From: JAYRSJ01 sp041920215
Lineage (GTDB): Bacteria; Pseudomonadota; Gammaproteobacteria; Burkholderiales; Burkholderiaceae_C
Reading direction: 5' to 3'
DNA: 64,000 nt
NCBI GenBank assembly: GCA_041920215.1
Contig: JAYRSJ010000012.1
Location: 62,001 to 126,000, forward strand
Part shown: positions 34,186-42,412 of the stretch, one piece after another
How positions within the stretch are numbered: position 1 is the stretch's first letter
Layout: every line of letters begins with the position of its first letter
Made by a program: the position numbers and the translations under genes
The notes under the pieces: model-generated
Seen by the model: only the letters and a program-made list of their open reading frames with translations
Told to the model about the DNA's origin: nothing
The model's database searches: none

Positions 34186-34638
34186 TCAGCGCAGGCGCCG
34201 GGTCAGCGACTCGGCCACGCAGACCGGCTTGTCGCCGCCCTCGCGCTCCACGGTGCACAACACCTTGAGCTGGGCGCCACCGCTGATCTCTTCATAGGAC
34301 AGCAGGGTGAAGCGCGCGCGCAGGCGGCTGCCAGCCGGCACCGGTGCCGGAAAGCGCACCCTGTCCAGCCCGTAGTTCAGACCCATGCGGCAGTCGGCGA
34401 TCTCGAAGCCGGTGTCGAAGAACACCGGCAGCAGGGACAGGGTCAGAAAGCCATGGGCGATGGTGCCGCCGAAGGGGCCAGCAGCGGCCCGCGTGACGTC
34501 GGTATGGATCCACTGCTGATCATCGGTGGCATCGGCAAAGCGCTGGATGCGCTGCTGATCGACCAGCAGCCAGTCGCTGACGCCGATCTCCTCACCGACC
34601 CGACCGGCCAGCTCGACCAGACTTTCGAAACGACGCAT
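34186..34638 (-). CDS. MaoC-like hot-dog-fold hydratase
   Basis: The 150-residue protein matches the MaoC dehydratase family: QQRIQRFADATDDQQWIHTD, then GTIAHGFLTLSLLP with the catalytic Asp/His pair, and GLDRVRFPAPVPAGSRLR. The fold hydrates enoyl-CoA substrates such as crotonyl-CoA, and members act in fatty-acid or polyhydroxyalkanoate routes. The precise substrate is not known. The start at 34638 is supported by GGAGGAAAG nine bases upstream, which in turn makes the in-frame ATG at 34656 less likely. It is divergent from the DUF1841 gene by 138 bases. Confidence 0.9.
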   Translation of the reverse strand: MRRFESLVELAGRVGEEIGVSDWLLVDQQRIQRFADATDDQQWIHTDVTRAAAGPFGGTIAHGFLTLSLLPVFFDTGFEIADCRMGLNYGLDRVRFPAPVPAGSRLRARFTLLSYEEISGGAQLKVLCTVEREGGDKPVCVAESLTRRLR

Positions 34639-34776
34639 AGGCTTGCTTTCCTCCATGCGACAGACCCCACGTCCACCGCTTGTGCGGATCTTGCGGGCGC
34701 CGTACGGAGCCGTCTGTCGCCTGGATGTCAAATCCGCCGGACGATGTGGGCTGGCGCTTGCGGCGACAATGCGCCG

Positions 34777-35208
34777 ATGTTTGCTCCGTCTCAACTCGAG
34801 GTGCGCCGATTCTTCTGCACCACCTACCGCAAGCTGCGCGCAAGCCAGCCCCTGATTCCCATGGAGGCCCTGGCAGCCCACTGGATAGACGAGCATCCGG
34901 AGTACCACGCCGAGCTTGGCGACGAGGAGGCGGCCCTGGCCGCCGTTTACAGCGTCGAGGAGGGGCGCAGCAATCCCTTCCTGCACCTGGCCATGCATCT
35001 GACGCTCAGCGAGCAGCAGTCGATAGACCAGCCCAGCGGCATACGTCAGGCCATCGAGCTACTGGCGGCGCGGCGCAACTCGCTGCACGAGGCGCACCAT
35101 GTGGCGATGGACTGCCTGGGCGAGATGATCTGGGCCTCGCAGCGCAGCGGTTTGCCACCCGATGGTCACGCCTATCTGGAAGCGGTCAGAAAAAAAGCCA
35201 CGCGCTAG
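34777..35208 (+). CDS. DUF1841 family protein
   Basis: This 143-residue protein begins MFAPSQLEVRRFFCTTYRKLR and contains HPEYHAELGDEEAALAAVY, then NPFLHLAMHLTLSEQQSIDQP and HHVAMDCLGEMIWASQRSG, the DUF1841 signature. The His-rich helices could bind a metal, but the function is unassigned. A GACAAT hexamer ends six bases before the ATG and no Shine-Dalgarno site is present. Its stop codon lies in a bidirectional terminator. Confidence 0.9.
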   Translation: MFAPSQLEVRRFFCTTYRKLRASQPLIPMEALAAHWIDEHPEYHAELGDEEAALAAVYSVEEGRSNPFLHLAMHLTLSEQQSIDQPSGIRQAIELLAARRNSLHEAHHVAMDCLGEMIWASQRSGLPPDGHAYLEAVRKKATR

Positions 35209-35217
35209 CGTGGCTTT
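35194..35217. terminator. bidirectional Rho-independent terminator
   Basis: AAAGCCACGC, the loop GCTA and GCGTGGCTTT form a perfect 10-bp stem with A-tract on the left and T-tract on the right, so it serves both strands. It overlaps the stop of the DUF1841 gene (TAG at 35206-35208) and lies 27 bases after the convergent flgN stop. Confidence 0.85.
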
Positions 35218-35244
35218 CGGTCGGGAGCGGGACGGCGCGCGGAC

Positions 35245-35658
35245 TCAGGCCTGGTAGGAGCCGCCACCCAGCGAGCTGCGTTCCGCCTTGCCGAGCGCCG
35301 AATACAGGCCGGTGGCCTCACCGGGCATCAGCACATCGATGGCGCGGTCAAGTGCGGCCGTGGCGCGGGCCAGCGATTCGCGCTGGGCAGCCACCCTTCC
35401 GCCGGCCATCACCAAGCGGTGGCGCAGGGCTGGCGGCACCTGGCCGGCGCGGGCAGCTTCGCTGAACATCGCGATCGCCTGTGCCAGGGCCTGGTGCAGC
35501 GCGCAGGCGTGCAGCTCGATCGCCTGGCTGTCGCGGCGCAGCAGCGCCTCGCCCAGCTGATTCAGGCAGGTCTCAACCGCGACCAGCGGTTGCTCCAGGG
35601 ACTCGCCCAGTTCGGGATCGGCCATCAGTTTGGAATCAGTGGGAGGCAAGGCGTGCAT
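35245..35658 (-). CDS. flgN: flagella synthesis chaperone FlgN (putative)
   Basis: The 137-residue product is a mostly helical, Ala/Gln-rich protein with the form of FlgN chaperones, which hold FlgK and FlgL before export. It lies 79 bases after flgM in the usual flgA-flgM-flgN order. Recognition rests on position and on the helical pattern (CLNQLGEALLRRDSQAIE, RQRESLARA-type helix, C-terminal YSALG), as FlgN is poorly conserved in sequence. The gene ends before a bidirectional terminator. The start is the first ATG. Confidence 0.78.
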   Translation of the reverse strand: MHALPPTDSKLMADPELGESLEQPLVAVETCLNQLGEALLRRDSQAIELHACALHQALAQAIAMFSEAARAGQVPPALRHRLVMAGGRVAAQRESLARATAALDRAIDVLMPGEATGLYSALGKAERSSLGGGSYQA

Positions 35659-35737
35659 AGCGGTACCCGCCGCGAGGCGTTGGGGTGTAGGGGCTCAGAC
35701 CAAATGCCGGCAGCGCCAGGCGCCGGCTGCCGACAAC

Positions 35738-36055
35738 TCAGTGCGGCGACATTCGGCCGATCATCTCCTGGGCATTCGAGATCAGCTTGTCGGCAATCGC
35801 ATCGGCATTGACGCTGAACTTGCCTTCGCTGATCGCCTGCGCAATCCGCTGTACCTTCTCGGCGTCGAACGAGCCTTCCTCGGGAACGCCCGACAGCAGC
35901 TGGCTGGCATTGCTAGAGAGCTGGATCTGGGCGCTGGCCTCCGGGGCCTTACGCGCTATCGCCGCACCCTGCGAACGCCCGGCCTCTGCGGCGCCGGCTC
36001 GCTCGCCCGTCACCGGCAGCGCGGTGCTTGCTTCTGGGCTGTTACCGATTTTCAT
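35738..36055 (-). CDS. flgM: anti-sigma-28 factor FlgM
   Basis: FlgM binds FliA (sigma-28) and keeps late flagellar genes off until the hook-basal body is complete, and is then exported. The 105-residue protein has a disordered, Ser/Ala-rich N-terminal half and a conserved C-terminal sigma-binding part: KVQRIAQAISEGKFSVNADAIADKLI. The start at 36055 is supported by GGAG eight bases upstream (TTTGGAGAACAGC). A strong sigma-28-type promoter lies just upstream. Confidence 0.95.
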   Translation of the reverse strand: MKIGNSPEASTALPVTGERAGAAEAGRSQGAAIARKAPEASAQIQLSSNASQLLSGVPEEGSFDAEKVQRIAQAISEGKFSVNADAIADKLISNAQEMIGRMSPH

Positions 36056-36105
36056 GCTGTTCTCCAAAGGTCATGGATGGACCCTGACCTGTCCAGTTTC
36101 CCGGT

Positions 36106-36132
36106 GTATCGACGCGGCGCGCCAGGACTTTA
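36106..36132 (-). promoter_or_regulatory. sigma-28 (FliA) promoter of flgM
   Basis: On the minus strand TAAAGTCC, an 11-base spacer and GTCGATAC match the FliA consensus TAAAGTTT-N11-GCCGATAA with the invariant TAAAG and CGATA intact. It reads toward flgM, whose ATG lies about 50 bases downstream of the -10 box. FliA control of flgM is known in enterics. Confidence 0.8.
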
Positions 36133-36156
36133 GGGTTTTCGCTGTTCCGCTCGTCC

Positions 36157-36181
36157 CGCAGGGGCTGCCGCAGCCCCTGCG
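36157..36181 (-). terminator. hairpin after flgA
   Basis: CGCAGGGGCTG, the loop CCG and CAGCCCCTGCG form a perfect 11-bp stem 18 bases after the flgA stop. No T-run follows on the minus strand, so it may attenuate or protect the transcript more than end it. Confidence 0.4.
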
Positions 36182-36199
36182 AGCACCAACTCCGTGCCT

Positions 36200-36955
36200 T
36201 CATAGCAGCACCTCCACCTGTCGGTCCCCCACCGCACGGCCCGTGACCATGCGGCCATTGTCGAAGCGCACCCTTACCGGCTGGCCTTCCAAGCCCGGCT
36301 CCATCGCCCGGCCCAGGCCTTCGACCGCATAGCCCGCCCCCGCGACCACGACCTTGACCTGCTCGCCAGCCGCAAACCAGCGGCGTTGCGTCAGGCGCTG
36401 GCTGCGCACGGCTTCGCCAGCGGCCAGCGGCTGCGCCAGCTGGCGGCCCAGCACGGGCTGGGCGTCGGGGAAGACCATGCCCGTCTCAACCGCTATATCT
36501 ATTTCGGCCAGACGCAGATGCTCTTGAGCCAGCACAGTACCGGCCGGCAGCGCCTGCGCCGCCACCAGGGCCGGCGCATGCACCCGCACCTGCAGCGGCA
36601 GGCTCACATTCCAGCGCGCCTGACCGTCGACACAACGCACCCCGATGCGGGTACGCCCCCACATCTTGAAGCCGCTGGGCAAATAGGGCTGTATCTGCCG
36701 GCAGGGCGCCAGGCGCAGACGCCCATCGAGCTGGCCCAGTTCCACCTCGACGCGCGCACCCGCAGGCGCACCAGCCTGGGCACCGGTCTTGGCCAGCAGT
36801 TCCAGCCGCTCCAGGGTCTGGGCATCCAGGGCCGGCGCCACCGGGGCTTGCGCCCGGGCAGGCGGCACGCCCCACGCGCCACACAGCAGCAGGCCCAGCG
36901 CCAGCAGGCGCAGGCGCTCCAGGGGCAAGGCAGCGGGCAGGGTGTGAGCAAGCAT
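36200..36955 (-). CDS. flgA: P-ring assembly chaperone FlgA
   Basis: FlgA is the periplasmic chaperone needed to assemble the P ring from FlgI. The 251-residue protein has a signal peptide to about residue 36 (cleavage near ARAQA), then an SAF-domain C-terminal part with AVETGMVFPDAQPVLGRQL, and beta strands VKVVVAGAGYAVEGLGRAME and GRAVGDRQVEVLL. It is divergent from flgB, as in many flagellar loci, and begins 165 bases away. flgM lies 144 bases downstream, with its own promoter in between. Confidence 0.93.
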   Translation of the reverse strand: MLAHTLPAALPLERLRLLALGLLLCGAWGVPPARAQAPVAPALDAQTLERLELLAKTGAQAGAPAGARVEVELGQLDGRLRLAPCRQIQPYLPSGFKMWGRTRIGVRCVDGQARWNVSLPLQVRVHAPALVAAQALPAGTVLAQEHLRLAEIDIAVETGMVFPDAQPVLGRQLAQPLAAGEAVRSQRLTQRRWFAAGEQVKVVVAGAGYAVEGLGRAMEPGLEGQPVRVRFDNGRMVTGRAVGDRQVEVLL

Positions 36956-36991
36956 GGAAGCGACTGTAGACCCCGCCCCGCCGGGCTTAGC

Positions 36992-37025
36992 CGGGAAATG
37001 CGCAGCAAAGCGCCTGCTATTCCCG
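36992..37025. promoter_or_regulatory. inverted repeat in the flgA/flgB divergent region
   Basis: CGGGAA (36992-36997) and TTCCCG (37020-37025) form an inverted repeat 22 bases apart around GAAATGCG and CTATTC. The arms vaguely resemble FlhDC half-sites (AAATAGCG type). It would fit class II flagellar control, but the match to the consensus is loose. Confidence 0.3.
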
Positions 37026-37120
37026 CTAAAGATTTGCCGACTCGGCCAACACAATGCCGCAAAGCCCAGGCTGGCGTCCCTCTTTCCTTGGACGCAGCCC
37101 ACCCCAACGGAGGGCCTGCC

Positions 37121-37534
37121 ATGATCAACCGACTGACCGATGCCCTGAAGTTCCAGACCGAAGCCTTGGTGCTGCGGTCCGAGCGCCAGCGCCTGCTCGC
37201 CAGCAATATCGCCAATGCCGACACGCCCGGCTACCAGTCGCGCGACATCGATTTCAGCCGGGCACTGCGCGAGGCCACCGGCCAGATCGCCACCAGCGGT
37301 GCGCTCAACACCACCAGCAGCGGCCATCTGGCCCCTCTGGCCGGTGCGCGCGGCGACAGCCAGAAGCTCTATGGCACCGCGGCCCAGACCAATCTGGACA
37401 GCAACTCGGTGGACATGGACCGCGAGCGCGCCAACTTTGCCGACAACGCGGTCAAGTACGAGGCCACGCTGCGTTTCATCAACGGCTCGGTTCGCACCAC
37501 GCTGGATGCGATGAAGTCGCACAACGCGCCCTGA
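37121..37534 (+). CDS. flgB: flagellar basal-body rod protein FlgB
   Basis: FlgB forms the proximal rod of the flagellar motor next to FliE. The 137-residue protein begins MINRLTDALKFQTEALVLRS, followed by the rod signature LLASNIANADTPGYQSRDIDFSRAL, and closes with VKYEATLRFINGSVRTTLDAM, the standard rod termini. A GGAGGG ribosome-binding site precedes the ATG. It begins the rightward operon flgBCDEFGHIJKL. Confidence 0.97.
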   Translation: MINRLTDALKFQTEALVLRSERQRLLASNIANADTPGYQSRDIDFSRALREATGQIATSGALNTTSSGHLAPLAGARGDSQKLYGTAAQTNLDSNSVDMDRERANFADNAVKYEATLRFINGSVRTTLDAMKSHNAP

Positions 37535-37557
37535 GCGCGCTAGCACCAGGAGGCCCC

Positions 37558-37974
37558 ATGTCCATGTTCCAGATCTTCAATGTGTCCGGCAGCGCGGTCA
37601 GCGCGCAGAGCCAGCGCCTCAATGTGGTGGCCAGCAATCTGGCCAACGCCGACACGGTGGCCGGTCCGGACGGCCAGGCCTACAAGGCCCGTCAGGTGGT
37701 GTTCCAGACCCAGCTGGTCGGCGCGGCCAACGATCTGGGCGCGGCCGGCGTGCGGGTGGCCCAGATCAGCGAGGACCCCAGCGAGGGCCGTCGCGTGCTG
37801 GACCCCAAGCATCCGCAGGCCGATGCCGAGGGCTATGTGACCTACAGCAATGTCAACACCGTCGAGGAGATGGTCAACATGATCTCCGCCTCGCGCTCCT
37901 ATCAAAACAATATCGAGGTCATGAGCACGGCCAAGAGCCTGCTGCTCAAGACGCTGCAGCTCGGCCAGTCCTGA
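37558..37974 (+). CDS. flgC: flagellar basal-body rod protein FlgC
   Basis: FlgC is a proximal rod subunit. The 138-residue protein has the N-terminal rod motif VSGSAVSAQSQRLNVVASNLANADT and the conserved end SRSYQNNIEVMSTAKSLLLKTLQLG. A CCAGGAGG ribosome-binding site lies before the ATG. It starts 23 bases after flgB. Confidence 0.97.
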   Translation: MSMFQIFNVSGSAVSAQSQRLNVVASNLANADTVAGPDGQAYKARQVVFQTQLVGAANDLGAAGVRVAQISEDPSEGRRVLDPKHPQADAEGYVTYSNVNTVEEMVNMISASRSYQNNIEVMSTAKSLLLKTLQLGQS

Positions 37975-38004
37975 TACCCATTGCGCTGAACAGAAGGCCA
38001 CACC

Positions 38005-38658
38005 ATGGACGTGAGCAGCATTAACAAAAGCCTGAGCGGCAACAGCGGCCTGGCCAACCAGAACGCGGCCGACACCCAGGATCGCTTCCTGAAGCTGCTG
38101 GTTGCGCAGATGCAGAACCAGGATCCGATGAACCCGCTGGACAATGCCCAGGTGACCAGCCAGATGGCACAGATCCAGACCGTGACCGGCATCACCGGCC
38201 TGTCCAACAGCATCAAGGACCTGGGCAGCCAGTTCACGCAGATGCAGGCGCTGCAGAGCGTGGCCCTGGTGGGTCGCGATGTCACGCTGGCGGCCAGCAA
38301 TGTGGTCATCAAGCAGGTCGACGGCAAGCCGGTCGGCCAGGGCGCCTTCGATCTCAGCGGGGCGGCAGACACGGTCAAGATCGAGGTGCTGAGCCCGGCC
38401 GGCGCCGTCATCGACACGATAGACATGGGCGCCCAGAGCGCCGGTCTGCACAAATTCAGCTGGCCCGCCGAGAAGGGCGCGGGCTATGAGAACGGCCTGA
38501 GCTTCCGCGTCAGCGCCACGCGCGGCGCGGCCCAGGTCAGCACCACCACCTACGCCACCGACAAAGTCGTGGCGGTCAACACCAACGGCGCCCGCCTGCA
38601 GGTCAAGCTCGAAGGCCTGGGCATCGTGGATTACAGCGTCATCAAGCTGGTCGACTGA
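38005..38658 (+). CDS. flgD: flagellar hook-capping scaffold FlgD
   Basis: FlgD forms the cap under which hook subunits assemble and is lost in the mature filament. The 217-residue protein has the N-terminal conserved DRFLKLLVAQMQNQDPMNP (residues 27-45), the QMAQIQTVTGI segment, and a C-terminal Ig-like beta domain that ends in NGARLQVKLEGLGIVDYS. It is close to the 230 residues of enteric FlgD. It starts 30 bases after flgC. Confidence 0.96.
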   Translation: MDVSSINKSLSGNSGLANQNAADTQDRFLKLLVAQMQNQDPMNPLDNAQVTSQMAQIQTVTGITGLSNSIKDLGSQFTQMQALQSVALVGRDVTLAASNVVIKQVDGKPVGQGAFDLSGAADTVKIEVLSPAGAVIDTIDMGAQSAGLHKFSWPAEKGAGYENGLSFRVSATRGAAQVSTTTYATDKVVAVNTNGARLQVKLEGLGIVDYSVIKLVD

Positions 38659-38695
38659 CAGCAGCCGCGGCTGACTCTTCGTTCAAGGACACATC

Positions 38696-40120
38696 ATGAG
38701 CTTCCAACAAGGCCTCTCCGGACTGAACGCCTCCAGCAAGAACCTGGACGTGATCGGCAACAACATCGCCAATGCCAACACCTACGGCGTCAAGTCCTCG
38801 CGCGCCGAGTTCGCCGATATGTACGCCGCCGCGCTCAATGGCGCCGGTGCCGGCCAGGTGGGCATCGGCGTGCAGCTGGCCGCGGTATCGCAGCAGTTCA
38901 CACAGGGCAATATCACCACCACCGAAAGCCCGATGGATCTGGCGATCAACGGCGGCGGCTTCTTCCAGCTCAGCGACGGCCGCAACCCGACGCTCTACAC
39001 CCGCAACGGCCAGTTCAAGCTGGACCGCGAAGGCTTCATCGTCAGCAACAGCGGCCTCAAGCTGCAGGGCTACCCGGCCGACGGCAACGGGGTGATACAG
39101 CCGGGGCTGGCGCAATCGCTGCAGCTCCCCACCAAGGGCATAGACCCCAAGGTGACGGACGAGATCAAGATGGAGTTCAACCTCGATTCGCGCGCCCGCC
39201 CCACCGCGCCGCGCGATGTGGACGGCAACGAGCTGCCCGGCATCACGCTGGACAACTCGGCCACCTACAACAACGCGACCTCGCTGACCGTCTACGACGC
39301 CAAGGGCCAGCCGATCGCACTGACCCTGTACTTCCAGCGCAGCGCGATGCTGGACACCGATGGCGACGGCGCCGGCGACTATATGCCGGCCCATCTGCTG
39401 GACCCCACCCAGCCGGTCGACACCACGATTGGCAATACCGTGTGGAACGTCTATGCGACGGCCAACGGCACGCCGGTGGCCTTCGACGCGGCCGGCAACA
39501 CGATCGAGCTGGACACCGAGGGCAATCCGACCACGCCCTACACCACCATGTCCTTCCTGCCGCAGGGCGGCGCGCCGGTGACGCCCAACACCCTGCTGGA
39601 CCTGAAGGTACCGCCCGGCGTCAATGCCGCCGGCGCACCGACGCTGGGCATTCCCATCGACGCCAGCGATCCCAGCGTGCCCGGCATCAGCTTCGATCTG
39701 CGTGCCGCCACCGAGAACGGCTCCACCTTCGCCGTCACCGACCTGACCCAGAACGGCTATGCGCCGGGCCAGCTGACCGGCATCATCGTCGAGAAGAACG
39801 GCATCGTCACCGCCCGCTACTCCAACGGCGAGTCCAAGCCGGCCGGCCAGGTCGAACTCGCCACCTTCCGCAATGCCCAGGGCCTGCAGCCGCTGGGGGG
39901 CAATGTCTGGACCCGCACATTTGCCTCCGGCGAGGCGGTGGTGGGTACGCCCGGCGACGGCAATATGGGCACCATCCAGGCCGGCGCGCTGGAGGAGTCG
40001 AATGTGGATCTGACCGCCGAGCTGGTGAATATGGTCACCGCCCAGCGCACCTACCAGGCCAATGCCCAGACCATCAAGACCCAGGACCAGGTCATGCAGA
40101 CCCTGGTGAACCTGCGCTGA
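38696..40120 (+). CDS. flgE: flagellar hook protein FlgE
   Basis: FlgE builds the flexible hook. The 474-residue protein has the rod-type N terminus LSGLNASSKNLDVIGNNIANANTYG and the C terminus LTAELVNMVTAQRTYQANAQTIKTQDQVMQTLVNLR. The middle (about 150-380) is variable and carries the exposed domains. It is longer than the 403 residues of Salmonella FlgE, within the normal range for betaproteobacteria. An AAGGA ribosome-binding site lies nearby. Confidence 0.97.
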   Translation: MSFQQGLSGLNASSKNLDVIGNNIANANTYGVKSSRAEFADMYAAALNGAGAGQVGIGVQLAAVSQQFTQGNITTTESPMDLAINGGGFFQLSDGRNPTLYTRNGQFKLDREGFIVSNSGLKLQGYPADGNGVIQPGLAQSLQLPTKGIDPKVTDEIKMEFNLDSRARPTAPRDVDGNELPGITLDNSATYNNATSLTVYDAKGQPIALTLYFQRSAMLDTDGDGAGDYMPAHLLDPTQPVDTTIGNTVWNVYATANGTPVAFDAAGNTIELDTEGNPTTPYTTMSFLPQGGAPVTPNTLLDLKVPPGVNAAGAPTLGIPIDASDPSVPGISFDLRAATENGSTFAVTDLTQNGYAPGQLTGIIVEKNGIVTARYSNGESKPAGQVELATFRNAQGLQPLGGNVWTRTFASGEAVVGTPGDGNMGTIQAGALEESNVDLTAELVNMVTAQRTYQANAQTIKTQDQVMQTLVNLR

Positions 40121-40155
40121 TGGGACTGAGCCCGCAAGCGCGCTGAGGAACTGCC

Positions 40156-40881
40156 ATGGACCGCATGATTTACCTGTCGATGGCCGGGGCCAAGGCCTCG
40201 ATGCAGCGCCAGGATGTGCTGGCCAACAACCTGGCCAATGTCTCCACCAACGGCTTCCGGGCCGAGATGGCCGCCTTCCGTGCGGTGCCGGTGCGCGGCG
40301 ACGGCGCCAGCACCCGCGCCTATGCGCTGGAGACCACGATAGGCTACAAGCCCGATGCCGGCGTGGTGCAGGCCACCGGCCGCAATCTGGATGTGGCCAT
40401 GCAGGGCAACGCCTGGCTGGCGGTGCAGGGGCTGGACGGCACCGAGGCCTACACCCGGGCCGGCGCGATGGATGTCAATGCCGAGGGTCTGCTGGTGCTG
40501 CGCAACGGCTTGCAGGTGCTGGGCGATGGCGGTCCCATCAATGTGCCACCCGATGCCGAGGTGCAGATCGGCAGCGACGGCACGGTGACCGCCAAGGCCC
40601 CCAACGCCAACCCGACCAATATTGGCCGGCTCAAGCTGGTGACACCCGAGACCCCGCTGACGCGTGGCGCCGACGGCCTGTTCCGTGCCACCGACGGTGA
40701 TCTGCCGGCCGATCCGGCCGCCCGGCTGCAGGACGGCGCGCTGGAGGGCAGCAATGTCAGCCCGGTCGAGACCATGGTCTCGATGATCGCAGCGGCCCGT
40801 CAGTTCGAGCAGCAGATGAAGCTGCTGCAGATTGCCCAGACCCAGGGCCAGCAGTCCGCCAAGCTGCTTGGCACGACTTAA
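40156..40881 (+). CDS. flgF: flagellar rod protein FlgF
   Basis: FlgF is a proximal rod subunit between FlgC and FlgG. The 241-residue protein begins MDRMIYLSMAGAKASMQRQDVLANNLANVSTNG and ends with ARQFEQQMKLLQIAQTQGQQSAKLL, both typical. It starts 35 bases after flgE. Confidence 0.96.
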   Translation: MDRMIYLSMAGAKASMQRQDVLANNLANVSTNGFRAEMAAFRAVPVRGDGASTRAYALETTIGYKPDAGVVQATGRNLDVAMQGNAWLAVQGLDGTEAYTRAGAMDVNAEGLLVLRNGLQVLGDGGPINVPPDAEVQIGSDGTVTAKAPNANPTNIGRLKLVTPETPLTRGADGLFRATDGDLPADPAARLQDGALEGSNVSPVETMVSMIAAARQFEQQMKLLQIAQTQGQQSAKLLGTT

Positions 40882-40895
40882 ACCAAGGACGCGCC

Positions 40896-41678
40896 ATGAT
40901 TCGCTCGCTCTGGATTGCCAAGACCGGCATGGAAGCCCAGCAGACCCAGCTGGACAATATCTCGCACAACCTCGCCAACGTTGCCACCAATGGCTACAAG
41001 CGTTCGCATGCGGTGTTCGAGGACCTGATCTACCAGAACCTGCGCCAGAGCGGCGCCAACACCACCGAGCAGACCCAGCTGCCCACCGGCCTGCAGGTCG
41101 GCCTGGGCGTGCGCCCGGTGGCCACCTCGCGCATCTTCAGCCAGGGCAATCTGCAGCAGACCACCAACAACCTCGATCTGGCGATCAAGGGTCAGGGCTT
41201 CTTCCAGATCCAGCTGCCCGATGGCACCACCGCCTACAGCCGCGACGGCAGCTTCCAGCTCGACGCCAATGGTCAGATCGTCACCAACAACGGCTACACC
41301 CTGCTGCCCGGTATCACCGTGCCGGCCAATGCGCAGAGCCTCACCGTGGGCCAGGACGGCACCGTCAGCGTGACGCTGCCGGGCGAGGCTCAGCCCCAGA
41401 CCCTGGGCCAGATCCAGCTGGCCAGCTTCGTCAATCCGGCCGGCCTCGATCCGCGCGGCCAGAACCTCTATGCCGAGACCGCCTCCTCCGGCACGCCCAA
41501 TGCCGGCGCCCCCAATGCCAACGGCCTGGGTGCACTGCAGCAGGGCTTCGTCGAGACGTCCAATGTCAATGTGGTCGAGGAGCTGGTGCAGATGATCCAG
41601 ACCCAGCGCGCCTACGAGCTCAACTCCAAGGCGGTGCAGACCTCGGACCAGATGCTGCAGAAGCTCGGCCAGCTCTGA
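40896..41678 (+). CDS. flgG: flagellar distal rod protein FlgG
   Basis: FlgG makes the distal rod. The 260-residue length equals the standard one, and the protein has the strongly conserved start MIRSLWIAKTGMEAQQTQ with the LDNISHNLANVATNGYK motif and end VNVVEELVQMIQTQRAYELNSKAVQTSDQMLQKLGQL. It lies 14 bases after flgF and 14 bases before flgH. Confidence 0.98.
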   Translation: MIRSLWIAKTGMEAQQTQLDNISHNLANVATNGYKRSHAVFEDLIYQNLRQSGANTTEQTQLPTGLQVGLGVRPVATSRIFSQGNLQQTTNNLDLAIKGQGFFQIQLPDGTTAYSRDGSFQLDANGQIVTNNGYTLLPGITVPANAQSLTVGQDGTVSVTLPGEAQPQTLGQIQLASFVNPAGLDPRGQNLYAETASSGTPNAGAPNANGLGALQQGFVETSNVNVVEELVQMIQTQRAYELNSKAVQTSDQMLQKLGQL

Positions 41679-41692
41679 GCGGAGTCCAACTG

Positions 41693-42367
41693 ATGAGAAC
41701 GCTTGCCACCGCCCTGGCCGCCTCGGCCCTCCTTGGCCTCAGCGGCTGCGCCGCGCTGCAGCAGCCCAGCGTCGAGCTGCAAAGCGCGCCCGTGGTGCAG
41801 TTGCCCCATGTGCCGCCCGCCCAGCCCAGCAATGGTGCGATCTACCAGGCCAGCAGCTACCGGCCGCTGTTCGAGGATCACCGCGCGCGCCTGGTCGGCG
41901 ACACGCTGACGGTACAGATCGTCGAGCGCATCAGCGCCACCCAGAGCTCCAGCAGCGCGCTGGATCGCAGCGGCAGCATCGACGCGGCAATCACCGCCCT
42001 GCCCGGCGTCGCCGCCAACTCCTTCGGCCGTGCCAGCATCGGCGCCAACAGCGCCACCGCCGCCGCCGGCAGCGGCAGCAATGCCAACAGCAACGATTTC
42101 TCGGGCACCATCACCGCGGTCGTCACCGGAGTGCTGCCCAACGGCCATCTGATGATCACCGGCGAGAAGCAGATCGGCGTCAACCACAATGTCGACGTGC
42201 TGCGCTTCTCCGGCCAGGTCGACCCGCGCAGCATCCAGCGTGGCAATAGCGTGCCCTCGGCGGCGGTGGCCAATGTGCGCATCGAGCAGCGCGGCCGCGG
42301 CGCCTATGGCCAGGCCACCGGAATAGGCTGGTTGTCGCGCTTCTTTTTGAGTCTTTCGCCGACTTAA
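41693..42367 (+). CDS. flgH: flagellar L-ring lipoprotein FlgH
   Basis: FlgH forms the outer-membrane L ring around the rod. The 224-residue precursor has a signal peptide with the lipobox LSGC (cysteine at about 18). The stretch PLFEDHRARLVGDTLTVQIVERISAT is characteristic, as is VTGVLPNGHLMITGEKQIGVNHNVDVLRFSGQVDPRSI. A GGAG ribosome-binding site supports the ATG at 41693. It is 45 bases before flgI. Confidence 0.96.
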   Translation: MRTLATALAASALLGLSGCAALQQPSVELQSAPVVQLPHVPPAQPSNGAIYQASSYRPLFEDHRARLVGDTLTVQIVERISATQSSSSALDRSGSIDAAITALPGVAANSFGRASIGANSATAAAGSGSNANSNDFSGTITAVVTGVLPNGHLMITGEKQIGVNHNVDVLRFSGQVDPRSIQRGNSVPSAAVANVRIEQRGRGAYGQATGIGWLSRFFLSLSPT

Positions 42368-42412
42368 GTTTCTCCAGAATCGGTCGCACAAGCTCCCCAC
42401 TGTGCGACCACC

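Noticed and set aside
37027..37050. TAAAGATT upstream of flgB as a sigma-28 promoter
   Set aside because: No GCCGATAA-like box occurs 11 bases later; the sequence there is CCAACACA.
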